A stretch of 33,718 bases of DNA from Lachnospiraceae bacterium (GTDB taxonomy: Bacteria > Bacillota > Clostridia > Lachnospirales > Lachnospiraceae): the NCBI GenBank assembly GCA_017449765.1, contig JAFTFE010000060.1, forward strand, positions 1-33,718, given 5' to 3'. The notes under the pieces were generated by a model. The model worked only from the letters and a program-made list of their open reading frames with translations. It did no database searches and was not told where the DNA came from. Every line of letters starts with the position of its first letter. The first letter of the stretch is position 1. Below are positions 1 to 7,520 of the stretch, piece by piece. The position numbers were made by a program, and so were the translations under genes.

Positions 1-55
1 AGTTGATAGCATCCAACTTAAATTGTTTGGTGTGATGTGGTTTTTTTCTTGACAT
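1..55 (-). CDS. IS3-type transposase OrfA, N-terminal fragment (cut by window edge)
   Basis: Reading leftward from an ATG at 55, the first 18 residues are Met-Ser followed by RKKPHHTKQFKLDAIN. This basic start with F-K-L-D-A is typical of the helix-turn-helix OrfA protein of IS3-family elements, which binds the element ends. A GGAGGAAC ribosome site (complement of 61-68) sits six bases upstream and a TATAAT -10 box is on the complement of 80-85, so the start looks intact. The rest lies outside the window, so whether the element is complete cannot be seen. Only 18 residues support the call. Confidence 0.6.
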   Translation of the reverse strand, partial: MSRKKPHHTKQFKLDAIN

Positions 56-224
56 AATGAGTTCCTCCTATACTTGTTTATTATACAATATTTTAGGGGA
101 ATGTCTCATTTTATTTTGTACTAATTAGATGCTAACATTATGAAGGTGTAGAGAGGTTCGCGATATACCATAAGCTAACTAGATATTATCATTTGATAGT
201 ATTGAATAGAAAATCGTTTAAAAG

Positions 225-251
225 TCCTATATGTTTATATAGGATTTTTTT
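225..251 (+). terminator. Rho-independent terminator
   Basis: An 8-bp perfect stem (225-232 with 237-244) with a four-base loop is followed by a run of six T. No recognisable plus-strand gene precedes it in the window, so it may end a short untranslated or eroded transcript. Confidence 0.6.
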
Positions 252-267
252 AGTTAGAAGGAATAAT

Positions 268-444
268 ATGGGTATTACCGGCAATTTTCTGGTTATCCGG
301 CATGACGCTCGATTGGAATATCATAAAAAAGAATTGTTCGCACTGCCCTCATTTAATAAGGCATTGATTATGTCTGTAATAATTTCTATGTCTTATGTAT
401 TTGTAGGAATGATGGTATGGCATAGGGGCTTGTTTTATCCGTGA
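268..444 (+). CDS. Possible small membrane protein, 58 aa
   Basis: I do not recognise this product. The ATG at 268 follows an AGAAGGA ribosome site at a good distance. Residues 34-53 (ALIMSVIISMSYVFVGMMVW) form one credible membrane helix, and the rest is a mixed charged N-terminus. It lies just after a terminator and 85 bases before the relB-like gene. The same frame is open upstream to 193, but that would cross the terminator. The region is full of gene debris, so it may be a remnant rather than a working gene. Confidence 0.3.
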   Translation: MGITGNFLVIRHDARLEYHKKELFALPSFNKALIMSVIISMSYVFVGMMVWHRGLFYP

Positions 445-529
445 AGATGTATTGCGTTTGTCCGCACAAAAGAGCATAATGGATTTATCAGAGAATATGG
501 AATATATCTTATCGGAAGGAGTTATTATT

Positions 530-838
530 ATGGCAGCTAAATCAGCTAATTTATATGCAAGGATAGAGCCGGATGTGAAGGAACAGGCGGAAAACATACT
601 ATCGGCACTTGGAATTACTGCATCAAATGCTATTAATATGTTTTATAAACAGATTATTCTTCAAAAAGGACTTCCATTTGCAGTGAAACTTCCTGTCGAA
701 AAGCCTTTGGCAATGGCTTCCCTTTCCAAGGAGGAACTTGATGTGGAAATAGAGAAAGGGTATGCCGATATGCTTGAGGGAAGAACCGAATCTGCAGAGA
801 AGGTGTTTGCGGATATACGCAAGGATTATGGATTATGA
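530..838 (+). CDS. relB: RelB/DinJ family antitoxin
   Basis: This 102-residue protein matches the RelB/DinJ antitoxin family: an N-terminal ribbon-helix-helix segment (about residues 5-45, with LYARIEPDVKEQAENIL then GITASNAINMFYKQI) that would dimerise and bind the promoter, and a C-terminal acidic helical part (about 65-102) that would wrap the toxin. The ATG at 530 is chosen because GGAAGGAG lies just upstream and because the family usually begins with a short MA-x-SANLYARI-like start. The frame is open from 452, but that extension is not family-like. The expected RelE/YafQ toxin should follow directly, but only a broken stub is there (835-893), so this looks like an orphan antitoxin. Confidence 0.85.
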   Translation: MAAKSANLYARIEPDVKEQAENILSALGITASNAINMFYKQIILQKGLPFAVKLPVEKPLAMASLSKEELDVEIEKGYADMLEGRTESAEKVFADIRKDYGL

Positions 839-893
839 GGTACATGGTAGAGATGTTGAAAAGCAGCTCAAAGAACATACGGATTATAAATGA
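835..893 (+). pseudogene. Decayed RelE/ParE-type toxin stub
   Basis: The toxin start overlaps the antitoxin stop (ATG at 835 inside GGATTATGAGG), the normal arrangement for relBE. In that frame only M-R-Y-M-V reads like a toxin start. In the neighbouring frame the residues RDVEKQLKEHTDYK are encoded from about 849, which resembles the first helix of RelE-type toxins, and a TGA follows at 891. So there is a frameshift after about five codons and everything past about residue 20 is lost. The match is short and the assignment rests partly on its position behind relB. Confidence 0.6.
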
Positions 894-954
894 TTTTATG
901 ACGAATGATTAATAAAAGGGAATTTATAGATTTGTTATATTTGAGGGGAAAGCC

Positions 955-1569
955 ATGTTAGAGATAACAGACATATATGAAAAAATAATTAATTCAATCA
1001 ATATAAATGACACACCAATAATAGGAATTGATGGTCTTGGTGGAGCAGGCAAAAGCACAATATCCGAAAAAATGTGCCTTATATTTAAAGAAAATGATTA
1101 TCATACGGTATTACTTCACATTGATGACTTTATTCATGTGAGAGAAGTGCGATATAATGATGAATATCCCGATTGGCAGTGCTATTATGATCTGCAATGG
1201 AGATACGATTATTTTCTGGATGTTATAAATGAAATCAAAAATAGACACAGGGAATATATTGATATCGAGTTATATGATAAAGATAATGACACATATTTTG
1301 CTCAGCGGTTTGAGGCGGGTCATAGGACAATTGTGATTGCAGAGGGAATATTTCTTCAGAAAAAGGAATATAACAATATATTTGATTACATGATATATAT
1401 TGATATTCCGGAGAAAGAAAGACTTAACAGAGTGCTTAAAAGAGATACTTATATTGGTGATGAAAAGCAGATTATTGAAAAATATGAGAACAGATATTTT
1501 CCGGCGGAGCACCGATATATGAAAGAGTATCAGCCCGAAAGAAATGCGGATTTGGTTATAGGTGAATAG
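955..1569 (+). CDS. Uridine kinase-like P-loop kinase
   Basis: This 204-residue protein has a Walker A loop at residues 27-35 (GLGGAGKST) and, near 54-62, LLHIDDFIH, the acidic DDF motif typical of the uridine kinase/phosphoribulokinase group, where the Asp positions the sugar hydroxyl. The C-terminal part has an IPEKERLNRVLKRD stretch, an arginine-rich lid segment. It should be a cytoplasmic ATP-dependent kinase of a small hydroxylated substrate, but the substrate cannot be read from sequence. A GAGGGGAAA ribosome site precedes the ATG. The HAD phosphatase gene starts two bases after its stop, so the two are probably co-transcribed. Confidence 0.75.
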   Translation: MLEITDIYEKIINSININDTPIIGIDGLGGAGKSTISEKMCLIFKENDYHTVLLHIDDFIHVREVRYNDEYPDWQCYYDLQWRYDYFLDVINEIKNRHREYIDIELYDKDNDTYFAQRFEAGHRTIVIAEGIFLQKKEYNNIFDYMIYIDIPEKERLNRVLKRDTYIGDEKQIIEKYENRYFPAEHRYMKEYQPERNADLVIGE

Positions 1570-1571
1570 GA

Positions 1572-2219
1572 ATGGATATAAAATGGATTTTGTTCGATCT
1601 GGGAAACACTTTATATGATGAAACATTATCTGATCGTGAAAGGGTATATAAATTAATACACAATAACAACCTTGACATATCGGTTGATGAATTTATTGAA
1701 CAGATGAAAGTGGAGGCAAAGAATTATGCTGAGTCTCCATTTACAGCAGCAAGAAAACATTATGGTATTCGTGTCAATCAAGAGTATTCATGTGAAAAGG
1801 AGATGCTGTTTGAAGGGGTTTCAAGTGTGTTAGAGAAATTATCGGAGAGATATCATTTGGGAGTGCTGGCAAATCAGCCTGTAAGTACGCTTGACCGTTT
1901 GAAGCATGATGGAATATATACATATTTTGATGTCTGCTTATTGTCGGATTGTGTTAATATGCAGAAACCGGATATCAGCTTTTTTGAATATGCTTTGGAG
2001 AGGATACAGTGCGATTCCCAAAAGGTTACCATGGTCGGGGACAGGCTGGATAATGATATTATGCCTGCGAAAAAGACGGGGATGAAAACAGTTCGAATCA
2101 GGCAGGGATTAAATGCAGTGCAGGAGCCATTTAATAATACCTATATACCGGATTATGAGGTGTATTCTGTGCAGGAATTGTTTAGATTGTTAGGATCGAT
2201 AAATGATGATGTTTTTTGA
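1572..2219 (+). CDS. HAD-superfamily hydrolase
   Basis: This 215-residue protein has the HAD motifs in order: motif I FDLGNTL with nucleophile Asp9, motif II in LGVLANQ near 97-103, motif III lysine in MQKPDISFF, and motif IV MVGDRLDNDI. In motif I the usual second Asp (acid/base) is replaced by Gly11. The same DLGN form is known in YihX-type phosphatases, so the enzyme need not be dead. It probably removes phosphate from a small metabolite in the cytoplasm. The start lies two bases after the kinase stop, which suggests translational coupling and a linked kinase/phosphatase pair. Confidence 0.8.
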   Translation: MDIKWILFDLGNTLYDETLSDRERVYKLIHNNNLDISVDEFIEQMKVEAKNYAESPFTAARKHYGIRVNQEYSCEKEMLFEGVSSVLEKLSERYHLGVLANQPVSTLDRLKHDGIYTYFDVCLLSDCVNMQKPDISFFEYALERIQCDSQKVTMVGDRLDNDIMPAKKTGMKTVRIRQGLNAVQEPFNNTYIPDYEVYSVQELFRLLGSINDDVF

Positions 2220-2238
2220 ATAGAATGGGAGTTATGTT

Positions 2239-2581
2239 ATGATTTTATATAGACCGGTCGGAACAAAAGAATTGGAATTAATAAAACAGGACAGATATAC
2301 AGGCTTTCTGCCAAGACTTCCGGATCAGCCGATATTTTATCCGGTGTTAAATGAAAAGTATGCGACTGAAATCGGCTTCCGGCTGGAACGTTAAGTATAA
2401 TGAAGACCACAGAGGTTATGTGACAAGGTTTGAGGTGGATGATGAGTATGTTGGACAGTTTGATGTCCAACAGGTGGGAGATACACACCATAAGGAGTTG
2501 TGGATTCCGGCAGAACAGCTTGAGGAATTTAATCGGCATATTGTTGGTAAGATAGAAGTAATCTCAGAGTTTGGTGTATAA
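2239..2581 (+). pseudogene. ADP-ribosylation/crystallin J1-like protein, frameshifted
   Basis: The ATG at 2239 has a GGGAG ribosome site and encodes MILYRPVGTKELELI and PIFYPVLNEKYATEI, then runs to a TAA near 2393. The second frame, open from 2351, continues the same family with W-N-V-K-Y-N, RGYVTRFEVDDEYVGQFDVQ and ELWIPAEQLEEFNRHIVGKI up to 2581. Together they give one small protein of about 113 residues, of a family usually annotated as ADP-ribosylation/crystallin J1. The break is a single-base-type frameshift around 2365-2385. The family's function is unknown to me. A sequencing error is an alternative explanation. Confidence 0.7.
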
Positions 2582-2692
2582 TGTAGAAGATAGTTAGATG
2601 AAAAGCTTATATATGTGAGTAATAATGATATCCGCTTTTTTACTAGAAAGATATGGATTCTTGTTAATTTAATAGGAAGGGCATAGTAATTT

Positions 2693-3583
2693 ATGAAGCG
2701 AAAATGGTTAGCGGTATGTATGACATTAAGCATGATATCGGGACTTACGGCATGCGGCAGTACGGGAAGCGAAGGAACAAGAAATGTTCAGGACAGTAGC
2801 AGTGAGAAGGAGGAAAAAGCTATGAGTAATGAAGCAGACAAACAAATTAGTGATGTAGCAAAAAGTATGATCGAACACTTGGGGTATCCGCATAAGGTTT
2901 TTGCGGCGGGAACAGATTATAATGAGATCATGAAAGAATACGAGAATAGCTTGGAGCGAGGCAAGGCAGAGGGATTCATACCTGTATTGGTGCCTGCGGA
3001 TGATATATTGGACGAGTTCTTCGGAATTCTTAATGATGATGGATATTCTTATGAAGATGTGTTGAAAAAGGATATTGATGCGGCGGAGGGAGAGCGGTTT
3101 CTTGCTAAGCGCTTCGAGGAATATATAAGCGATATGGAGGAAGATTTCGATATGACGCTTGAGGACTTCATCGGTGTATATGATGATGAACCGGAGTATA
3201 TTGAAAGCTACTACTCTATACGGGATTATAGGGATAATAAAACGCTGGAGACGATAATGTTTGAGGTTCCGACTAAAAAACCATGGGAGCTTGTGGCATA
3301 TGTTCCATTCGGCGGTTGGAATGAGTGTCCTGAAGTGGAGGAAATGCTGGCTGTCTGCAAATACTGGTATGAAAAATATGGTGCAGTTCCGGTAACTATC
3401 TCTCATGATATATTGGAGATGTCAGTACCTTCCCCTGTGTCAGAATCGGATGCATTGGAGCTTGCGAAGGAGCATTATGCATTTACGCCGGATAGAGTGG
3501 ATCAGGGAACGAGTACCAATACATTAAGTGAAGTAGCCGAATGCCTGAAGGTGTCTAAGATATGGTTTTTCTGGTGGGATTAG
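2693..3583 (+). CDS. Lipoprotein with C-terminal DUF4253 domain
   Basis: This 296-residue protein has a lipoprotein signal: basic MKRKW, a hydrophobic stretch, and the lipobox LTAC with Cys21. An acidic serine linker follows. From about residue 180 it matches the DUF4253 pattern, with WELVAYVPFGGWNECP, EEMLAVCKYWYEKYGAVP and the ending DRVDQGTSTNTLSEVAECLKVS followed by KIWFFWWD. DUF4253 has no established function that I can name. Most members I know of look cytoplasmic, so the lipobox, which would place it outside the membrane, is unusual. An AGGAAGGG ribosome site sits about 11 bases upstream. Confidence 0.7.
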   Translation: MKRKWLAVCMTLSMISGLTACGSTGSEGTRNVQDSSSEKEEKAMSNEADKQISDVAKSMIEHLGYPHKVFAAGTDYNEIMKEYENSLERGKAEGFIPVLVPADDILDEFFGILNDDGYSYEDVLKKDIDAAEGERFLAKRFEEYISDMEEDFDMTLEDFIGVYDDEPEYIESYYSIRDYRDNKTLETIMFEVPTKKPWELVAYVPFGGWNECPEVEEMLAVCKYWYEKYGAVPVTISHDILEMSVPSPVSESDALELAKEHYAFTPDRVDQGTSTNTLSEVAECLKVSKIWFFWWD

Positions 3584-3605
3584 TGGACTGAAGCATGAAA
3601 AGGAT

Positions 3606-3683
3606 ATGGAGTGCTGTATGGTCTGCGGAACAAAGATACATATGATGGCATTACAGGTATTTGAGGCTTTGCAGGAGGAGTAG
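3606..3683 (+). CDS. Possible 25-residue peptide or gene remnant
   Basis: A short frame encodes MECCMVCGTKIHMMALQVFEALQEE and stops immediately before the ATG of the nucleotidyltransferase gene (3684). The CCxxCG start resembles half of a zinc knuckle. Its last codons carry the GGAGGAG ribosome site of the next gene, so it could be a coupled leader peptide or simply the eroded end of a lost gene. I do not recognise it. Confidence 0.2.
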   Translation: MECCMVCGTKIHMMALQVFEALQEE

Positions 3684-4463
3684 ATGAAAATGACAGAACA
3701 ATTATTTGCAGAATTATCAATGTTAAATGAGGTGGAGGCAATTGCACTTGGCGGCTCACGTGCCGGAGAAAATTATGATGAAAGCTCTGATTATGATGTG
3801 TATCTGTACTGCACAGCACCAATACCTGAGCAGGCAAGGAGAGAGCTTCTTGAAAAATATTGCAGTTATATGGAAATTGGGAATCATTATTGGGAATATG
3901 AGGATAACTGTACTTTGAATAATGGGATTGATATTGATATCCTTTACAGAAATCTTGACGATTTTGCCAATGGTATTGCCGAGGTGGTGGAGCAGTTTCA
4001 GGCGCATAACGGATATACCACCTGTATGTGGCATAATTTGAAAACGTGTAAGATCATTTATGATAAGCAGGGAAGATTAGAGAAAGTTAAAAAACGTTTT
4101 GATGTGCCATATCCTGAGGAATTGCGAGAAAATATTATCACACAGAATATGAATCTTCTTAACAATGCTATGCCTGCATATTCACATCAGATCGAAAAAG
4201 CGGTTTTAAGAGGTGACAGGGTCAGTGTTCTGCACAGGACAACAGCATTTTTGGAATCATATTTTGATATATTGTTTGCAGTCAATCGGCTGACGCATCC
4301 GGGAGAGAAACGGCTGGTAGGGCTGTGTAAAAAGAACTGCAGCATTTTGCCGGAACACTTTGAGGAAAATCTGAATCGCTTGTTTGATGATATGGGACGT
4401 GATGTGGTGAATGTGCGCGAAGATGTCAGGATGATTGTTGATGAATTGAATAAGCTGTTTTAG
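3684..4463 (+). CDS. Nucleotidyltransferase with DUF4037-like C-terminus
   Basis: This 259-residue protein has a pol-beta-type nucleotidyltransferase core at the N-terminus: GGSRAGENYDESSDYDVYLY (about residues 23-42), which is the GS-x10-D-x-D motif that binds two metal ions, and a third acidic strand in GIDIDILY (about 75-82). The C-terminal two thirds are helical and resemble the DUF4037 region, in which no catalytic motif is known to me. It may be a stand-alone nucleotidyl- or antibiotic-type adenylyltransferase, and the substrate is unknown. The start has GGAGGAG seven bases upstream. No HEPN partner gene follows. Confidence 0.7.
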   Translation: MKMTEQLFAELSMLNEVEAIALGGSRAGENYDESSDYDVYLYCTAPIPEQARRELLEKYCSYMEIGNHYWEYEDNCTLNNGIDIDILYRNLDDFANGIAEVVEQFQAHNGYTTCMWHNLKTCKIIYDKQGRLEKVKKRFDVPYPEELRENIITQNMNLLNNAMPAYSHQIEKAVLRGDRVSVLHRTTAFLESYFDILFAVNRLTHPGEKRLVGLCKKNCSILPEHFEENLNRLFDDMGRDVVNVREDVRMIVDELNKLF

Positions 4464-4465
4464 GA

Positions 4466-4651
4466 AAACAAATATTACTACAAGAAGATCAAACAGTTTC
4501 TCTTGATGAATTAAAGGCGAGACTTGTAGTGTGATTAATGGCTAGAATTGAATTATCGCAAATAGTGGATGAGAAATTAGTAAAATTATCTCAGAAAAAT
4601 AAATGCACAACAATACGAAGCTTTTCCGGAAGCGATGTCAGTGGGATATGA
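4466..4651 (+). pseudogene. Remnant of a second toxin-antitoxin pair
   Basis: Between the nucleotidyltransferase and the DUF4179-like gene, 4466-4534 encodes an antitoxin-like tail (QEDQTVSLDELKARLVV, then stop). The phrase SLDELKARL is common at the ends of RelB/Phd-type antitoxins. Three bases later an ATG at 4538 starts MARIELSQIVDEKLVKLSQK, which could be a toxin or small DNA-binding start, and the frame ends at 4651. Neither piece is complete, and the second frame runs over the start of the next gene. The identification is tentative and rests on short motifs and arrangement. Confidence 0.35.
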
Positions 4652-5556
4652 GAGTGGCAGAGCAGTTTGGAGTTGCAGATTCAGAGGAGAAAATGCAGGA
4701 ACTGACAGACAAGGGATTCTCTGAAAAAATAGGAGATACACAGAAGGATACCACAGTATGCACCGATAATGGAATCACTATAAGGGTAGTACAATCAGTA
4801 GCGGATGAAAAATTTATCAATCTTTTGATCGAGGCAGAAAGCGATGACACTGCAATTCTGGCTGCCGAGGATTATGGGCAGAGTGGAGAAGGGGTTTATT
4901 TTCCTGATTTTCGTCTGTACTATAACGAGAAGGATGAGGAGCATGTGTTAGGTGGAACGGGAAGCTGCCTTAAGGTGTACAGTCCGAATAAGGTTGCGTA
5001 TAAATATACCTTTGAGCCTAACAGTGGAAATTATAAGGAAGGCGATATGATCTATTTTGACGGGTATGGATTTGACATGGGCGAGGGCGGCTACAATTAT
5101 GATCCTCCTTATGAAAAGCTTGACGGTAAATGGGAGATGAACTGGACCTTATCATATGGTGATGAAAAGCGGGTGTTTGCTCTTAACAAGGAGGTGGAGA
5201 TTGAAGGCGAGAAGGTTATTGTTAAGGAGATTTCCATTACTCCGTTTTCATACAGAATTGTGACGCATACAAATGCAGATATGGATTCAGAAAGGTGGAC
5301 GTATGTTACCTGTTTCAAAGGCTTATATTATGGGGATGATTACTACGGAAACAGGTCTGTTAAAAATACTGAGCTTGATAAGAGCAGCTTGACTGATCAG
5401 GTGACGAGCGGCTTGGGCGGCACATCGGTAAATGATGAAAAAGGCGTGAGTAACGGAGAAGAATACGGAGCATTTTCAATTGCAGTTGATATTGACAAGG
5501 TTACTGCGGTTAATATCGGCGGTGTTAAGGTAGAGCTTACGGATGAAGTGAAGTAG
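4603..5556 (+). pseudogene. DUF4179-like protein lacking its N-terminal membrane part
   Basis: The 317-residue frame contains, from about residue 48, TTVCTDNGITIRVVQSVADE and further beta-rich sequence (FALNKEVEIEGEKVIVKEIS, ITPFSYRIV), resembling the extracellular half of DUF4179 proteins that pair with ECF sigma factors. Such proteins normally start with a cytoplasmic segment and a membrane helix. Here those are missing: the frame opens right after a stop codon at 4600, the ATG at 4603 has no ribosome site, and there is no signal peptide. No sigma factor gene is adjacent. It is most likely a 5'-truncated relic, though a protein starting at 4648 (MRVAEQFGVADSEEKMQEL) could still be made. Confidence 0.5.
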
Positions 5557-5607
5557 GAAAGCAGACACAATTATTTGCAGAGAGTAAAATAGGTATAATG
5601 AAATACA

Positions 5608-5649
5608 GCATATCGGCAATGAATTGAACTGATTGCCGGTATGCTTTTT
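5608..5649 (+). terminator. Rho-independent terminator after the DUF4179-like gene
   Basis: A 13-bp stem (5608-5620 with 5632-5644, one G-T pair) with an 11-base loop is followed by TTTTT. It lies 52 bases after the upstream stop. Confidence 0.85.
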
Positions 5650-5870
5650 GTATGTAGAAATATTTTATGGTATTTATAATACTAATCGGTTATAATATGC
5701 AAGAAAAACCACCGTATTTGAGAATCTTGTGGGTTCTATGATAGACAATACGAACTGTAGCCGTATCAAGGCGGTCATTGTTAATTGTGTATTCATTATT
5801 ATCGCAAGCAGGCCCTGTGTGCCCGGCTACAATGTCTGGTCTAAGGTGCATCTGATTGGGGACATGGATA
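5650..5870. other. Gene-free stretch with a weak open frame
   Basis: Between the terminator and the macrodomain gene I see no convincing gene. A plus-strand frame from an ATG at 5738 stays open for 56 codons to 5908, including NCSRIKAVIVNCVFIIIASR, but it has no ribosome site and no family match I recognise. It may be the eroded end of a lost gene. Its end overlaps the repeat at 5871. Confidence 0.35.
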
Positions 5871-5914
5871 TTTTGCGAATGTCCACATGGAGCCGGCAGG
5901 CGACATGATGTATT
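5871..5914 (+). repeat. Dispersed intergenic repeat, copy 1
   Basis: This 44-base segment runs from TTTTGCGAATG through CACATGGAGCCGGCAGG to CGACATGATGTATT. It matches 32245-32288 except for three scattered substitutions in the first 39 bases (positions 12, 13 and 26) and a diverged 3' end. Read in one frame both copies would end in similar peptides (FANVHMEPAGDMMY and FANEHMEPTGDMIC, each followed by a stop). This copy ends just before the 3' end of the minus-strand macrodomain gene. Confidence 0.7.
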
Positions 5915-5917
5915 AGA

Positions 5918-6706
5918 TCAAAATGTCAGTAAATCGGAATATATGTCTTTATCAATATCCTTAAACACATTGAAAATAACTTTCTTTATTGTCTTTGTTC
6001 TGTCCAAATAATTCTTCACGGTATCAACCGCTATACGAGCGGCTTTGTCATTAGGAAACATAAATACACCGGTTGAAATGCAGCAGAACACAATACTTGT
6101 AAGCTCATGCATTTCAGCTATCTCCAGACAGCTTCTGTAGGAGGATTCCAGCAGCCTGCAATGTTCTTCGTTCAATTTTCCTTGCACGATTGGACCGACT
6201 GTGTGAATGACATATTTGCAGGGAAGATTATACGCAGGAGTGATCTTTGCTTGTCCTGTGGGCTCTTCGTATCCCTGCTGCTCCATAATGTCATAGCATT
6301 TTAACCGAAGCCTAATTCCTGCCTTTGTATGGATGATGTTATCAATACAGTTGTGGTTCGGCTGGAAGCATCCGCACATCTGGCTGTTGGCAGCATTTAC
6401 AATTGCATCTGCCTTGAGAGTCGTGATATCGCCCTGCCAGAGAATGATCCTGTCATCGGATTTTACCGGGGACAATTCTTCGATATCTATAATACCGCCA
6501 TGTTCAATCTCTTCCTTGAGATATTCGTCCTGAATATCAAGGAAGTCACTGCTTATTGGATCAGGCATACGGACATTCATAAGGGCGCGGAGCAAAGACC
6601 TTTGCTCGTCTGTGTCTGTGGGGATTTCATATCCCTTGTATCTCTTGTTTTCATCTAATAAATATTGTATAAGATATTTTCTCTTTTCACTCTGGGACAT
6701 ATTCAT
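5918..6706 (-). CDS. Protein-ADP-ribose hydrolase, zinc-type macrodomain
   Basis: This 262-residue protein has an N-terminal helical extension (about residues 1-85) followed by a macrodomain: WQGDITTLKADAIVNAANS (about 91-108) binds ADP-ribose, and CGCFQPNHNCIDN (about 111-123) supplies the Cys/His/Cys zinc ligands of the macrodomain class found beside SirTM sirtuins. GPIVQGK and CCISTGVFMFPND form the later ligand loops. It should remove ADP-ribose from proteins in the cytoplasm. The start at 6706 or the ATG at 6700 is preferred because GGAG sequences precede both. The frame also opens at a TTG at 6727. No sirtuin, lipoyl-carrier (GcvH-like) or lipoate ligase gene is adjacent. Confidence 0.85.
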   Translation of the reverse strand: MNMSQSEKRKYLIQYLLDENKRYKGYEIPTDTDEQRSLLRALMNVRMPDPISSDFLDIQDEYLKEEIEHGGIIDIEELSPVKSDDRIILWQGDITTLKADAIVNAANSQMCGCFQPNHNCIDNIIHTKAGIRLRLKCYDIMEQQGYEEPTGQAKITPAYNLPCKYVIHTVGPIVQGKLNEEHCRLLESSYRSCLEIAEMHELTSIVFCCISTGVFMFPNDKAARIAVDTVKNYLDRTKTIKKVIFNVFKDIDKDIYSDLLTF

Positions 6707-6740
6707 TCTCCGGTTCTCCAATCTCAAATTTTTATTTTAG

Positions 6741-6772
6741 GCTCTATCATAACTTATGGTTGCTGATAGAGC
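6741..6772. repeat. Perfect 9-bp inverted repeat upstream of the macrodomain gene
   Basis: GCTCTATCA (6741-6749) and TGATAGAGC (6764-6772) flank a 14-base loop. On the plus strand an imperfect T-rich tail follows. On the minus strand it would form a hairpin in the leader of the macrodomain mRNA. It could be a weak terminator or a leader structure. Between here and the peroxiredoxin promoter I see no gene. Confidence 0.45.
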
Positions 6773-6928
6773 TTTATTTTATTATTGATTTATATATTTT
6801 TATGTTAAAAAATATTATACAATTTTTACAAGTGCGGTTCAACAGGAATAAAAGCTTTTTCTTGTAAATGTATGGCTTGAGCAGGTGACGAAATTGTTGA
6901 CGAAATAATAGTATATGAGGTAATATAA

Positions 6929-6964
6929 TTGAAGCTGTCAGAAGCTATTAGCTATAATTAATAG
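6929..6964 (+). promoter_or_regulatory. Promoter of the peroxiredoxin gene with overlapping palindrome
   Basis: A TTGAAG -35 (6929-6934), an 18-base spacer and a perfect TATAAT -10 (6953-6958) precede the peroxiredoxin gene. An inverted repeat CTATTA-N8-TAATAG (6945-6964) is centred on the -10 box, the position of a repressor operator. A peroxide or metal repressor (PerR/Fur type) would fit the gene, but the site does not closely match the classic PerR box, so the regulator is inference. Confidence 0.55.
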
Positions 6965-7024
6965 ATATCTGGGTCTACTGGTAAATACACTATAGGAAAA
7001 TTGAAAGTTATAGGAGGGATTATT

Positions 7025-7486
7025 ATGTTAGAGGTTGGAACTAAGGCACCGGACTTTGAACTTCCGGATCAGAACGGAGATATGCACAAATTATCAGATT
7101 ACAGAGGGAAAAAGGTAATTCTTTATTTTTACCCAAAGGATAATACATCGGGCTGCACGAAGCAGGCATGTGGTTTTTCGGAAAGACTTCCGCAGTTTAC
7201 CGAAAAGGGTGCAGTGGTTCTTGGTGTGAGTAAGGACACAGTGGCATCACATAAGAAATTTGAAGAGAAACAGGGGTTGGCATTTACGCTTTTGGCAGAT
7301 CCTGAACGCAAGGTTATTGAGGCATATGATGTGTGGAAAGAGAAGAAGAATTACGGTAAGGTATCCATGGGAGTTGTGCGCACGACATATCTTATTGATG
7401 AGGACGGAATTATTATAAGAGCAAATGATAAGGTAAAAGCAGCAGAGGATCCTGAAAAGATGCTTAATGTTCTTGATGAAGAGTAA
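7025..7486 (+). CDS. bcp: Thioredoxin-dependent peroxiredoxin, BCP/PrxQ type
   Basis: This 153-residue protein has the AhpC/TSA fold signatures. APDFELPDQNG comes near the start, and YFYPKDNTSGCTKQAC has the peroxidatic Cys44 in the P-x3-T-x2-C motif and a resolving Cys49 five residues later, the PrxQ arrangement. RTTYLIDEDGII near 121-132 is also typical. It reduces hydrogen peroxide and organic hydroperoxides using thioredoxin in the cytoplasm. The ATG at 7025 is chosen because AGGAGGG lies eight bases before it. The alternative at 7001 would include the ribosome site. The Cof-type gene follows after 34 bases and may share its mRNA. Confidence 0.95.
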   Translation: MLEVGTKAPDFELPDQNGDMHKLSDYRGKKVILYFYPKDNTSGCTKQACGFSERLPQFTEKGAVVLGVSKDTVASHKKFEEKQGLAFTLLADPERKVIEAYDVWKEKKNYGKVSMGVVRTTYLIDEDGIIIRANDKVKAAEDPEKMLNVLDEE

Positions 7487-7520
7487 AAAGGTATGTCGTT
7501 GTTCGGTAAAAGGAGTGTAT

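Noticed and set aside
2726-3406. 226-residue minus-strand frame
   Set aside because: Antisense of the DUF4253 lipoprotein; no domain and no ribosome site.
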